This document shows, piece by piece, positions 55,165 to 63,552 of a stretch of DNA of 64,000 nucleotides. Each line of letters opens with the position of its first letter. Position 1 is the first letter of the stretch. A program made the position numbers and the translations under genes. Under the pieces are notes generated by a model. It did not search any database. It had not been told where the DNA came from and worked only from the letters and a program-made list of their open reading frames with translations. Origin of the DNA: JANSYL01 sp963921255 (GTDB lineage Bacteria > Pseudomonadota > Alphaproteobacteria > Rhodobacterales > Rhodobacteraceae); the NCBI GenBank assembly GCA_963921255.3, contig CAWUEW020000001.1:1-64000 (forward strand), given 5' to 3'.

Positions 55165-56040
55165 ATGGAAATTCAATCGGTTGGTGTGGTCGGCGCTGGA
55201 CAAATGGGCAACGGGATTGCCCATGTGTGCGCCTTGGCAGGTTACGAGGTCGTCATGACCGATATCAGTGCCGACGCCCTGAGCGCGGCGGTGGCGCTGA
55301 TCGAACGGAACCTTGGGCGCCAAGCCAGTCGCGGCAAGATCAGCGACGCCGAAATGGCGGCTGCCATGGGCCGCATCCGCACGACGCAAACCCTGTCCGA
55401 CGTGGGCCCGACCGACCTCGTGATCGAGGCTGCAACCGAGCGGGAGACGGTGAAGCAGGCCATCTTTGAAGATCTTCTGCCGCATCTGAAACCGACCACG
55501 ATCCTCACCTCGAACACGTCCTCGATCTCGATCACGCGGCTGGCCAGCCGCACGGACCGTCCGGAGAAGTTCATGGGGTTCCACTTCATGAACCCGGTGC
55601 CCGTGATGCAATTGGTCGAGTTGATCCGTGGAATTGCCACGGACGAAGAAACCTTCGCCGCGTGCAAGGCCGTGGTCGACCGTTTGGGCAAAACCGCCGC
55701 GACCGCCGAGGATTTTCCGGCCTTCATCGTCAACCGCATCCTGATGCCCATGATCAACGAGGTGGTGTACACGCTCTATGAGGGCGTCGGGAATGTCAGC
55801 AGCATCGACAGTGCAATGAAGCTTGGGACCAATCATCCGATGGGCCCGCTGGAGCTGGCGGATTTCATTGGGCTGGATACCTGTCTTGCCATCATGAACG
55901 TGCTGCACGACGGACTGGCCGACACGAAATACCGCCCGTGTCCGCTGCTCACCAAATACGTGGAAGCCGGATGGCTTGGCCGCAAAACACAACGTGGCTT
56001 CTACGATTATCGGGGCGAGGTGCCGGTTCCCACGCGCTAA
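55165..56040 (+). CDS. 3-hydroxybutyryl-CoA dehydrogenase
   Basis: The 291-residue protein has the N-terminal NAD motif VGVVGAGQMGNGIAHVCALA with D34 favouring NAD, the HCDH signature FHFMNPVPVMQLVELIRG with catalytic His, and the C-terminal dimer domain ending GFYDYRGE. It oxidises (S)-3-hydroxybutyryl-CoA to acetoacetyl-CoA in butyrate or polyhydroxybutyrate metabolism. Electrons from matching acyl-CoA steps would pass to the EtfAB encoded 1 kb upstream. Symbols hbdA, paaH and fadB2 are all used for such genes. Confidence 0.92.
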   Translation: MEIQSVGVVGAGQMGNGIAHVCALAGYEVVMTDISADALSAAVALIERNLGRQASRGKISDAEMAAAMGRIRTTQTLSDVGPTDLVIEAATERETVKQAIFEDLLPHLKPTTILTSNTSSISITRLASRTDRPEKFMGFHFMNPVPVMQLVELIRGIATDEETFAACKAVVDRLGKTAATAEDFPAFIVNRILMPMINEVVYTLYEGVGNVSSIDSAMKLGTNHPMGPLELADFIGLDTCLAIMNVLHDGLADTKYRPCPLLTKYVEAGWLGRKTQRGFYDYRGEVPVPTR

Positions 56041-56061
56041 GGCGCAGGACGGGCAGCGTCG

Positions 56062-56973
56062 TTATTGGTCGGGATCGTCGCGCAGCGACAGGGTGCGGGC
56101 GCGCAGCCACGCCATGAACTCGCGCGGCTTCTTGATCCGTTCATCCCATTGATCCGGCGTGATCGGGTTGCCGATGATCGGGGCTTGCGGCTTGTCAAAG
56201 CTGTGCGCCACTTCGTGCAGCAACAAGCCCTGACGCAGGATCGGCGAGATCCGATTTGCAATCTGGTACCAGCGCGAATTCGACCCGGTGAAGAAGCACG
56301 GCACGATGGTCGCCCCGGACTTGCGGATCATTTTGGCGGTGAACACGTTCCATTCGCGTTCGATCGCCGGGCCGAACGCCGTGTCCGACGACGCAACAAC
56401 ACCCGACGGAAACAGCGCCATCAACCCGTTCTGCTCCAAATGCGCCATCGCACTGGCCCGCATTTGCAGCATCTTTTCCTGCGCGTCCGGTTCGTGCGGG
56501 AACGGCACGGAAATCATGTAGCTGGCTGCGCTTTCGCCCAAACCCGTCAGCAGCGCTCGGGTCAGGATGCGGTAATCCATGCGGCGCCGCCCGATCAGAT
56601 CCGCAAGGATCATACCGTCCACCAGTCCGTGGGGATGGTTGGCTGCAAAGATCACGGGCCCGTCCTGGGGGATACGGTCCAATTGGTGCTGCGGGGTCTG
56701 AATCTCGATCCCCATCGCCTTCATGGTCGCAGGCCAAAACGCCTGCCCCTAGAATTCGCCCATCTTCTCGAAACGGCGGACGCGGCGCACGATGCTAAGC
56801 TTCCCCGTCATCCATTCGATCGCCTTGATCGTGGTGCGGGTCGCGGGATCGTCAAAGGAATTCGCGTAGGTCAGGGACGACCGGTCATACACACGCTCAT
56901 GGCCCGGCACCAAACCGGGTCGTGGCGCTGAAACTCTGCGGGAGCTTGTATCCGTCACGCGCCCTTGTCCCAT
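56062..56973 (-). pseudogene. Lysophospholipid acyltransferase (PlsC-like) split by an amber codon
   Basis: Two pieces in the same frame are separated only by a TAG at 56749-56751. The upstream piece ends AIEWMTGKLSIVRRVRRFEK MGEF; the downstream piece continues GQAFWPATMKAMGIEIQTPQ and carries the acyltransferase motifs NHPHGLVDGMIL and LFPSGVVASSD. Joined, they form one protein of about 280-300 residues like PlsC-related proteins of the group. Either the gene is inactive, or the 220-residue downstream part is made from the ATG at 56724, which still holds the NHxxxxD box. The exact start of the upstream part is uncertain. Confidence 0.75.
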
Positions 56974-56993
56974 CCGTCTTCGGTTGGCCCGGA

Positions 56994-57275
56994 TCAGTTC
57001 TCTTCGCCGAACCGATCTGCCACAAGCGCCGTCAGCGCATCTGCCAGGGTTGCGGCATCTGGGCCATCAATCTCGACTTCAATAGAGGTTCCCATAGAGG
57101 CTGCCAACATCAAAAGCCCCATGATCGAGTCGCCGGCGGCGGACAGCCCATCGCGCCGGACGGTCACATCGGCTTCGTGATCCTCGACGACCTCAACGAA
57201 CCGGGCCGAGGCCCGCGCATGCAAGCCTTTGACATTAATAATGTCGAGCGTCCGTAAAATCGGCGTATCGGTCAT
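56994..57275 (-). CDS. ptsH: Phosphocarrier protein HPr (PTS)
   Basis: The 93-residue protein has the phosphorylation-site histidine in INVKGLHARASARFVEVVED (H18) and the Ser-site region GDSIMGLLMLAASMG, target of HprK. The ATG at 57273-57275 is chosen by homology; its codons overlap the end of the EIIA gene by 4 nt. It is part of an incomplete PTS serving regulation rather than sugar uptake; no permease gene is present. Confidence 0.93.
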   Translation of the reverse strand: MTDTPILRTLDIINVKGLHARASARFVEVVEDHEADVTVRRDGLSAAGDSIMGLLMLAASMGTSIEVEIDGPDAATLADALTALVADRFGEEN

Positions 57276-57664
57276 TCCGGAGCTCCATCGAAACTGTTGA
57301 TATAGCGCCGACCGGCTTCTGCCGCGCGGGCGACCGCATCCTCGACCGCGAGGTGACGCGACTTGGTCAGCTTGATCAGCATGGGAAGATTGACGCCCGT
57401 CAGGATCTTTCGATTCGAAGGATGACACGCCCGAAGGCTCAGGTTCGACGGCGAACCGCCGTACATATCCGTCACCACGACAACACCATCCCCGCCATCA
57501 ACGGCGTCGGCGGCGTCGCAGATTTCGCGGGTCCGGCTTGCGCGGTCGTCTTCGGGCCCGATGGAAATCGCAATCATCGCCATTTGCGGGCCGACCACAT
57601 GCTCGGCGGCGCGCTTCAATTCGGGGGCCAGCCCCCCATGAGCCACGATCACGATGCCGATCAA
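57272..57664 (-). CDS. PTS EIIA component, mannose (EIIA-Man) type
   Basis: The 130-residue protein begins MIGIVIVAHGGLAPELKRAA, with His9 as phosphorylation site, and contains VVVVTDMYGGSPSNLSLRAC. It is a stand-alone EIIA-Man domain as found with HPr and HprK in alphaproteobacteria. It probably receives phosphate from HPr and acts as a sensor of metabolic state. It overlaps ptsH by 4 nt and follows rapZ by 3 nt. Confidence 0.92.
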   Translation of the reverse strand: MIGIVIVAHGGLAPELKRAAEHVVGPQMAMIAISIGPEDDRASRTREICDAADAVDGGDGVVVVTDMYGGSPSNLSLRACHPSNRKILTGVNLPMLIKLTKSRHLAVEDAVARAAEAGRRYINSFDGAPE

Positions 57665-57666
57665 AG

Positions 57667-58587
57667 TTACGCCTCTCCCGCGCGCGCAGGTTCAGTCGGG
57701 CTAATCTGGCGCTCTTCCACTTCCCGATGTCTTTTAGACACCTGCCAGCCGCCTTCCGCAAGATGCGCGGCCATGATCTCGGTCAGGGCAACGGATCTGT
57801 GTTTTCCGCCCGTGCACCCGAAGGCGACGGTAAGGTGGCTCTTTCCTTCCTCCGCAAAGGCCGGGAGCAGCAAATCCACCATCGCCTTGACCTGCGCCAG
57901 GAACGGGTCAAACCGGTCATCCTGCGCGATGAAGGACTGCACCGCCTGATCGCGCCCGTTCAAGGGGCGCAGGTCCGGATCCCAGTGCGGGTTTTGCAGG
58001 AACCGGCAGTCGAACACGAGGTCGGCGCCGGTCGGCAATCCGCGGCGATAGCTGAAGGACGTCACGGTAACCGCCAGCCGGGTGGCCGTGCGCGCCGCGA
58101 ACAGGTCGGTCATCTGCGCTTTCAGCGCGTGGGGGGTCAGGGTCGTGGTGTCGATCAAGACGCTGGCGCGGGCACGCACCGGGCCGAGCAAATCCCGCTC
58201 CAGCGCGATACCCTTGGCCGGATCGGCATCCGGGGCAAGCGGATGGCGCCGGCGGGTTTCCGAATAGCGGCGTTGCAGCACATCGGCGTCGCAATCAAGA
58301 AACACCAGATCGGGTGTGATCCCGGGATGGCTGACCAGGCTGTCATAGGCTTTGACAAGGCCATGGGCGCTGTAGTCCCGGTTGCGCGCATCCGTCCCAA
58401 GCGCCAGGGGCCGTTCCGGAGGCGGACCGTCTAGCAGACGGGGCAGCAGGCTGAGCGGGAGGTTGTCGATGGCTTCGAACCCCGCATCCTCAAGCGCATT
58501 GATGGCCGTCGTGCGTCCCGCGCCGGACGGGCCGGTGATCAGGACAACCCGCGTCGCGGTCTCTGGGGCAGCGGACATGTCAGACAT
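57667..58587 (-). CDS. rapZ: RNase adapter protein RapZ
   Basis: The protein of about 306 residues has a Walker A motif GPSGAGRTTAINALEDAGFE, EAIDNLPLSLLP, RPLALGTDARN, and the C-terminal VTSFSYRRGLPTGADLVFDC and VAFGCTGGKHRSVALTE. RapZ binds nucleotide and, in E. coli, directs RNase E to a small RNA controlling glmS; its role in alphaproteobacteria is less clear. Starts at 58587 or 58578 are equally possible; neither has a clear Shine-Dalgarno element. Confidence 0.93.
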   Translation of the reverse strand: MSDMSAAPETATRVVLITGPSGAGRTTAINALEDAGFEAIDNLPLSLLPRLLDGPPPERPLALGTDARNRDYSAHGLVKAYDSLVSHPGITPDLVFLDCDADVLQRRYSETRRRHPLAPDADPAKGIALERDLLGPVRARASVLIDTTTLTPHALKAQMTDLFAARTATRLAVTVTSFSYRRGLPTGADLVFDCRFLQNPHWDPDLRPLNGRDQAVQSFIAQDDRFDPFLAQVKAMVDLLLPAFAEEGKSHLTVAFGCTGGKHRSVALTEIMAAHLAEGGWQVSKRHREVEERQISPTEPARAGEA

Positions 58588-58621
58588 CGGCGTGGTCCGG
58601 TCGTTGGGTACTGGTGGTCGG

Positions 58622-59098
58622 TTACGTTGTATCGGCAAAGCCATGCCGCAAGAGCATGACAATCGCTGCGGCCAAGGATGGCACGGCCCCGCCCAGGATC
58701 AACGGGACGCGTTGACCCGCAATGGCGGCGTGGCGTCGCGGCGGAAGGCGCTCTTCGGGAGATTGGTCAAGATCGACGACAAGCGCCAACCGAGCTGCCG
58801 GGCACAGCGGCCCCGTCGCCAGCAGACCGATCCCCCGGGCCTCGATGGCTTCCAGTGCGTTCTCACCGGCGGTCAGCGTGATCTGACCGTCATCCGCCGT
58901 CGCACGCACCAGATCGTCACCGAGCAGTTGCGCCCCGTATCCGATGGCCGCCAGCGCAACCGAGGATTTTCCCGCGCCCGATTTTCCCAGAAGAAGGGCC
59001 CCATGGCCGCCTATGGCAACGGCCGAGGCATGAAAGGCCCATGTGGCGCCCGTTTGCGACAGGGCGCGATCGGCAAGGTCGATGTCGAAACGCGCCAC
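58622..59098 (-). CDS. hprK: HPr kinase/phosphorylase, short alphaproteobacterial form
   Basis: The 158-residue protein has a Walker A motif LLLGKSGAGKSSVALAAIG and the QLLGDDLVRATADDG segment. Compared with the about 310 residues of Firmicutes HprK it lacks the N-terminal domain, as is usual in alphaproteobacteria. It phosphorylates a serine of HPr. It lies between chvG and rapZ. Confidence 0.92.
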   Translation of the reverse strand: MARFDIDLADRALSQTGATWAFHASAVAIGGHGALLLGKSGAGKSSVALAAIGYGAQLLGDDLVRATADDGQITLTAGENALEAIEARGIGLLATGPLCPAARLALVVDLDQSPEERLPPRRHAAIAGQRVPLILGGAVPSLAAAIVMLLRHGFADTT

Positions 59099-59110
59099 CT
59101 GCCCCGCCGA

Positions 59111-60835
59111 TCAGATCGGCAGACCAACCACAAATCGTGCGCCGAGCGGTTCGGACGTGACATCCGCTTCGGTCGGAAGGATGTTTTCCGCCCAGATCAC
59201 ACCGCCATGGGCTTCCACGATCTGCTTGGAGATCGCCAATCCGAGGCCCGAATGGTTGCCAAACTGTTTGACAGGCCGTTCGGAATAGAAGCGGTTGAAC
59301 ACCTTGGTTAGCGCCTCGTCAGGAATGCCCGGGCCGGTGTCTTCCACCACGATCAACACCCGGTTTTCCCGCTGGCGGGTCCAAAGCCGAACGGCGTCAC
59401 CCTCGTCACAAAACGAGATGGCATTCGACAGAAGGTTGACGAAGACCTGCGCCAACCGCCCTTCCAGGCCGGAAATGGCGATGCGTCCAGGCGGCAGATC
59501 CGTGATGAAATCGACGCCCTTCTTGTGGGCTTCTTCGCCATGATACTGCGACAGGTTGCGCAGCGTCCGGACGAGGTCGAAGACCTCTTCCTCTTCCTTC
59601 ACCAGTTCGCTGTCCAGTCGCGACGCGTTCGAGATGTCGCTGACCAGACGATCCAGCCGCTGCACATCATGTTCAATCACGTCCATCAGGCGACCGCGCT
59701 GATCGTCTGTCCGCGCCAACCGCAAGGTTCCGACGGCCGACCGCAGGCTGGCCAGCGGGTTCTTGATCTCGTGGCTGACGTCGGCGGCAAATTGTTCGTT
59801 TGAATCGATCCGATCATACAGCGCGCTGACCATGCCGCGCAGCGCGCCGGACAGGCGGCCGATTTCGTCCGGCCGGCCGGTCAGGTCGGGAATGCGGACG
59901 CGGGTCGGGCTCATCTTGCGGGCATTCTTGTCGCGTCCAAGCTCGGCCGCGGCGGCCAGATCACTCAGAGGGTTCCCGATGGTCGAGGCAAGCACGAGGC
60001 TCAAGCCGACGGAGACCAGCAAAGCCACGACGAACATCTGCAACAGCTGTTCCCGTTCGGCGCGGACGAATTGCTCGATCTCGGGGGCGTCTGTGGTCAT
60101 GACAACGGTTCCCAACACACCGTTCGGACCAATGATCGGCGATGCCGCCCCGTACAATGCGCCCCCGCCGGTCGACGTGCGCAGAACGACCGATGCGCCA
60201 TCGGCGCCGGCCTCGACCAAGGCGGCGGCCAAAGCGCGGGGGTTGGGTGGATCTTCGGTGGGAACGCCACCGGTCAAGGCCGTCGAAACCCCGGACCACA
60301 GCGCATTCAGGAAGTCGGTGATCAACAACGCTTCTTGATCGTGCACCTCGATCCCGCGGACGGGGCGGGCGGGTGTCCGGGCCGTATCCAGCGTCGAAGA
60401 CACCAGGGATCCGTTGGGCGCGAAGAGGAACACGTCGATGCCATCGGGCAGTCCGACGCGTCCAAGCACCTGGGCCGGATCGATGCCGTCACCGGTCATC
60501 AGATCCGCCGGGGCGGTCCCCGGCAGGCTGGCTTCGACGATTTCCGCGATCAGCTGCGCTTCGATGGCCAATGCCCGCTCGCGCTGCACAACAAGGCTTT
60601 CGCGAAACGGGTTGAGGTACATGACGCCCGCAACCAGGACCACCATGACCAACAGGTTGAACATGATGATCTTGCGCGCCAGCGGCGAACGGTTGAGGGA
60701 AATGATCCCGCGCCGCGCGCGCGCGCTGCGCAGTTCCTGCTCAACACTGCCCTGGGGACGATCCCAATCCTCGCCCAAGACGATGTCGGCCCGTTCCTGG
60801 GCCCGACGATTGGTCATCGAAAGATCGGTTGGCAC
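59111..60835 (-). CDS. chvG: ChvG/ExoS-type sensor histidine kinase
   Basis: The 574-residue protein has a cytoplasmic N-terminus of about 50 residues, a first membrane helix (IIMFNLLVMVVLVAGVMYLN), a large periplasmic domain to about 255, a second helix and HAMP domain, then the dimerisation/phosphoacceptor helix with H-box DVSHEIKNPLASLRSAV and ATPase motifs NLLSNAISF, DTGPGIP and HSGLGLAISKQI. Homologues respond to acid and envelope stress. The GTG at 60835 has AAGG upstream and is preferred to the ATG at 60817. Confidence 0.92.
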   Translation of the reverse strand: MPTDLSMTNRRAQERADIVLGEDWDRPQGSVEQELRSARARRGIISLNRSPLARKIIMFNLLVMVVLVAGVMYLNPFRESLVVQRERALAIEAQLIAEIVEASLPGTAPADLMTGDGIDPAQVLGRVGLPDGIDVFLFAPNGSLVSSTLDTARTPARPVRGIEVHDQEALLITDFLNALWSGVSTALTGGVPTEDPPNPRALAAALVEAGADGASVVLRTSTGGGALYGAASPIIGPNGVLGTVVMTTDAPEIEQFVRAEREQLLQMFVVALLVSVGLSLVLASTIGNPLSDLAAAAELGRDKNARKMSPTRVRIPDLTGRPDEIGRLSGALRGMVSALYDRIDSNEQFAADVSHEIKNPLASLRSAVGTLRLARTDDQRGRLMDVIEHDVQRLDRLVSDISNASRLDSELVKEEEEVFDLVRTLRNLSQYHGEEAHKKGVDFITDLPPGRIAISGLEGRLAQVFVNLLSNAISFCDEGDAVRLWTRQRENRVLIVVEDTGPGIPDEALTKVFNRFYSERPVKQFGNHSGLGLAISKQIVEAHGGVIWAENILPTEADVTSEPLGARFVVGLPI

Positions 60836-60847
60836 GCGCCCGAGCCC

Positions 60848-61549
60848 TTATTCCTCGTTATACCGGTAACCGATCCCGTAGAGTGTCTCGATCGCGGAAA
60901 ACTCGTCATCAACCATGCGCATCTTCTTGCGCAGGCGCTTGATATGGCTGTCGATGGTCCGGTCGTCGACATAGACCTGTTCGTCATAGGCGACGTCCAT
61001 CAACTGATCCCGGCTTTTCACAAAGCCCGGCCGCTGTGCAAGGGCCTGCAGCAACAGGAATTCCGTCACGGTCAGCGACACATCCTTGCCCTTCCAGGTG
61101 ACGGCGTGGCGCAGCGGGTCCATGATCAGCTCGCCCCGGGTCATCACGGCACTTTCTTCCGGGACACCGGCGGCGTCGGACGCGATGGCCTCCTGTCGGC
61201 GCAGGATCGACCGGATGCGCTCCACCAGCAAACGCTGCGAGAAGGGTTTCTTGACGTAATCGTCTGCGCCCATCCGCAGGCCCATCAACTCGTCAATTTC
61301 GTCATCCTTGGAGGTCAGGAAAATCACCGGGACGCGCGATTTCTGCCGCAGGCGCTGCAGCAGGTCCATTCCGTCCATCCGGGGCATCTTGATGTCGAAC
61401 ACGCCCAGGTCCGGCATGCGCCGGTTGAATGCGTCCAGCGCGGATTGCCCGTCATTGTATGTTTCTACATCGAAGCCCTCGGCTTCCAACGTCATCGCGA
61501 CGGACGTCAGGATATTCCTGTCGTCATCGACAAGTGCGATCCGTGCCAT
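60848..61549 (-). CDS. chvI: ChvI-type response regulator
   Basis: The 233-residue protein has a receiver domain (VDDDRNILTSVAMTLEAEGF, phospho-acceptor Asp in VFDIKMPRMDGMD, FLTSKDDEID with Lys) and an OmpR/PhoB DNA-binding domain (LTVTEFLLLQALAQRPGFVK, then IDSHIKRLRKKM). It is the first gene of the chvI-chvG-hprK-rapZ-EIIA-HPr run, all on one strand with short gaps. In related bacteria ChvI controls pckA and envelope genes. Confidence 0.95.
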   Translation of the reverse strand: MARIALVDDDRNILTSVAMTLEAEGFDVETYNDGQSALDAFNRRMPDLGVFDIKMPRMDGMDLLQRLRQKSRVPVIFLTSKDDEIDELMGLRMGADDYVKKPFSQRLLVERIRSILRRQEAIASDAAGVPEESAVMTRGELIMDPLRHAVTWKGKDVSLTVTEFLLLQALAQRPGFVKSRDQLMDVAYDEQVYVDDRTIDSHIKRLRKKMRMVDDEFSAIETLYGIGYRYNEE

Positions 61550-61865
61550 TGGCGGTACCCTCGATTATTGCTCAACTGCCTTGTTTTTTCTGCATTGTCG
61601 TGTTTCCGGCCCCGAGAATCAATCTTATTCTGCGATTCGCCCAATCCGCATTGACCCAGATTGCGGGATTAGTGCCTAACCGCCCGTTAATCAGTCACCC
61701 GATTTGGCTGATGCAGATCAAAGCATGCGAAAGAAAATTGCGCGATGGTTGCGCTAACTGTGCGGAACCGTCCTGTTCAGCCCCGAATACGTCATGTTAT
61801 AGCCCGCGAAAGAGGGTGCGGAGTCCGCCCACCCAAAGCGCCCTACGGCCCAGGAGCACCAACCT
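61550..61865. other. Divergent chvI-pckA intergenic region
   Basis: No convincing coding sequence is seen in this 316-bp region. It must contain both divergent promoters. For pckA a TGTTCA box at 61771-61776 and TTATAG 17 nt later (around 61794-61799) are possible elements. Since ChvI binds DNA and homologues control pckA, its binding sites may lie here, but I could not define a repeated motif. Confidence 0.5.
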
Positions 61866-63464
61866 ATGACCACCGCTCGCGTGAACCCGTCGTTTACCGT
61901 TGAACACCAAGGCATGACGGGGCTTGGAGCTGTCCACTATAACCTGTTGGAGCCGGCATTGATGCAGGCCGCCATTTCGCGTGGTGAAGGGACCATGGGT
62001 CTGGGCGGCACGCTTTTGGTCACGACCGGCAAATTCACCGGCCGCTCGCCCAACGACAAGCACATCGTCAAAACCGACAGCGTGGCCGACACGATCTGGT
62101 GGGACAACAACGCGCCCATGTCGCCCGAGGGCTTTGACGCGCTCCATGCTGACATGCTGGAGCACATGAAGGGCGGCGAATATTTCGTGCAGGACCTCTA
62201 TGGCGGGGCCGACCCGGAACACCGCCTGGATGTGCGCGTGGTCAGCGAATTGGCCTGGCACAACCTGTTCATCCGCCACCTTCTGCGCCGTCCCGAGGCC
62301 GAGGAATTGGCGACTTTCGAAGCCGATTTCACGATCATCAACTGCCCGACGTTCAAGGCCGATCCCGAACGCCATGACTGTCGCTCGGACACCGTGATCG
62401 CGATGAACTTCGACAAGAAGCTGATCCTGATCGCCAACACCGAATACGCGGGCGAAAACAAGAAGTCGGTCTTCACGCTGCTCAACTACATCCTGCCGGG
62501 CAATGATGTCATGGCGATGCACTGCTCGGCCAACCACGCGATTGGCGATCCGGATGACTCGGCCGTGTTCTTCGGCTTGTCCGGCACCGGAAAGACGACC
62601 CTCAGCGCCTGCCCGAGCCGCACGCTGATCGGCGATGATGAACATGGCTGGTCCGACAAAGGCACCTTCAACTTCGAAGGCGGCTGCTACGCCAAGACCA
62701 TCAATCTGCGCGAAGAAGCCGAACCGGAAATCTACGCGACCACCCGTCAGTTCAGCACCGTGATCGAGAACATGGTCTTCGATCCCGACACGCTGGAACT
62801 GGATTTTGACGATGACAGCCTGACCGCCAACATGCGCTGCGCTTACCCGATGCACGAGATTTCGAATGCCTCGGAAACCGGGCTTGGCGGGCATCCCAAG
62901 AACATCGTCATGCTGACCTGCGATGCCTTTGGCGTCCTGCCTCCGATTGCCCGGCTGACCCCGGCGCAGGCGATGTATCACTTCCTGTCGGGCTTCACCT
63001 CCAAGGTGGCTGGCACCGAACGTGGGGTAACGGAACCTGAGCCGACCTTCTCGACCTGTTTTGGCGCCCCCTTCATGCCGCGCCGCCCCGAGGTGTACGG
63101 CAAGCTTCTGCAGGAAAAGATCCACACCCACGGCTCGACCTGCTGGCTGGTGAACACCGGTTGGACCGGCGGCGCCTACGGCACTGGTTCGCGCATGCCG
63201 ATCCGCGCCACCCGCGCCCTCCTGAACGCGGCCCTCGACGGGTCGCTGAACGCGGGCGAGTTCCGCAAGGACCCGAATTTCGGGTTCGAGGTTCCGCTGC
63301 ATTGCGCCGGCGTCGCGGACATTCTGCTGGATCCGCGCCGCACCTGGGACAACCCCGAAGCCTACGATGTGCAGGCGCACAAGCTGGTCCAGATGTTCGC
63401 GGACAACTTCGCGCAATACGTGCCGTTCATTGATGACGACGTGAAGGCCGCTGCGATCTCCTGA
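61866..63464 (+). CDS. pckA: Phosphoenolpyruvate carboxykinase (ATP)
   Basis: The 532-residue protein has the substrate region GRSPNDKHIV, HCSANHAIGDPDDSAVFFGL with the metal-binding His, the kinase loop GLSGTGKTTLSA, and FEGGCYAKTINL. It converts oxaloacetate to phosphoenolpyruvate at the start of gluconeogenesis. Length and motifs are normal. The gene is divergent from chvI, an arrangement conserved in alphaproteobacteria. Confidence 0.97.
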   Translation: MTTARVNPSFTVEHQGMTGLGAVHYNLLEPALMQAAISRGEGTMGLGGTLLVTTGKFTGRSPNDKHIVKTDSVADTIWWDNNAPMSPEGFDALHADMLEHMKGGEYFVQDLYGGADPEHRLDVRVVSELAWHNLFIRHLLRRPEAEELATFEADFTIINCPTFKADPERHDCRSDTVIAMNFDKKLILIANTEYAGENKKSVFTLLNYILPGNDVMAMHCSANHAIGDPDDSAVFFGLSGTGKTTLSACPSRTLIGDDEHGWSDKGTFNFEGGCYAKTINLREEAEPEIYATTRQFSTVIENMVFDPDTLELDFDDDSLTANMRCAYPMHEISNASETGLGGHPKNIVMLTCDAFGVLPPIARLTPAQAMYHFLSGFTSKVAGTERGVTEPEPTFSTCFGAPFMPRRPEVYGKLLQEKIHTHGSTCWLVNTGWTGGAYGTGSRMPIRATRALLNAALDGSLNAGEFRKDPNFGFEVPLHCAGVADILLDPRRTWDNPEAYDVQAHKLVQMFADNFAQYVPFIDDDVKAAAIS

Positions 63465-63484
63465 GCGATCACGAAACAGGATGC

Positions 63485-63525
63485 GGGCCGCGCTTGGTGA
63501 AAACCGGGTGCGGCCCTATCTTTTG
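63485..63525 (+). terminator. Terminator downstream of pckA
   Basis: GGGCCGC (63485-63491) and GCGGCCC (63510-63516) form a 7-bp stem, continued inside by six further pairs including U-G, with a short loop, and are followed by TATCTTTTG. It lies 20 bp after the pckA stop codon. Confidence 0.75.
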
Positions 63526-63552
63526 TGGGACCCAACGGTTGGAGTGATCAGT

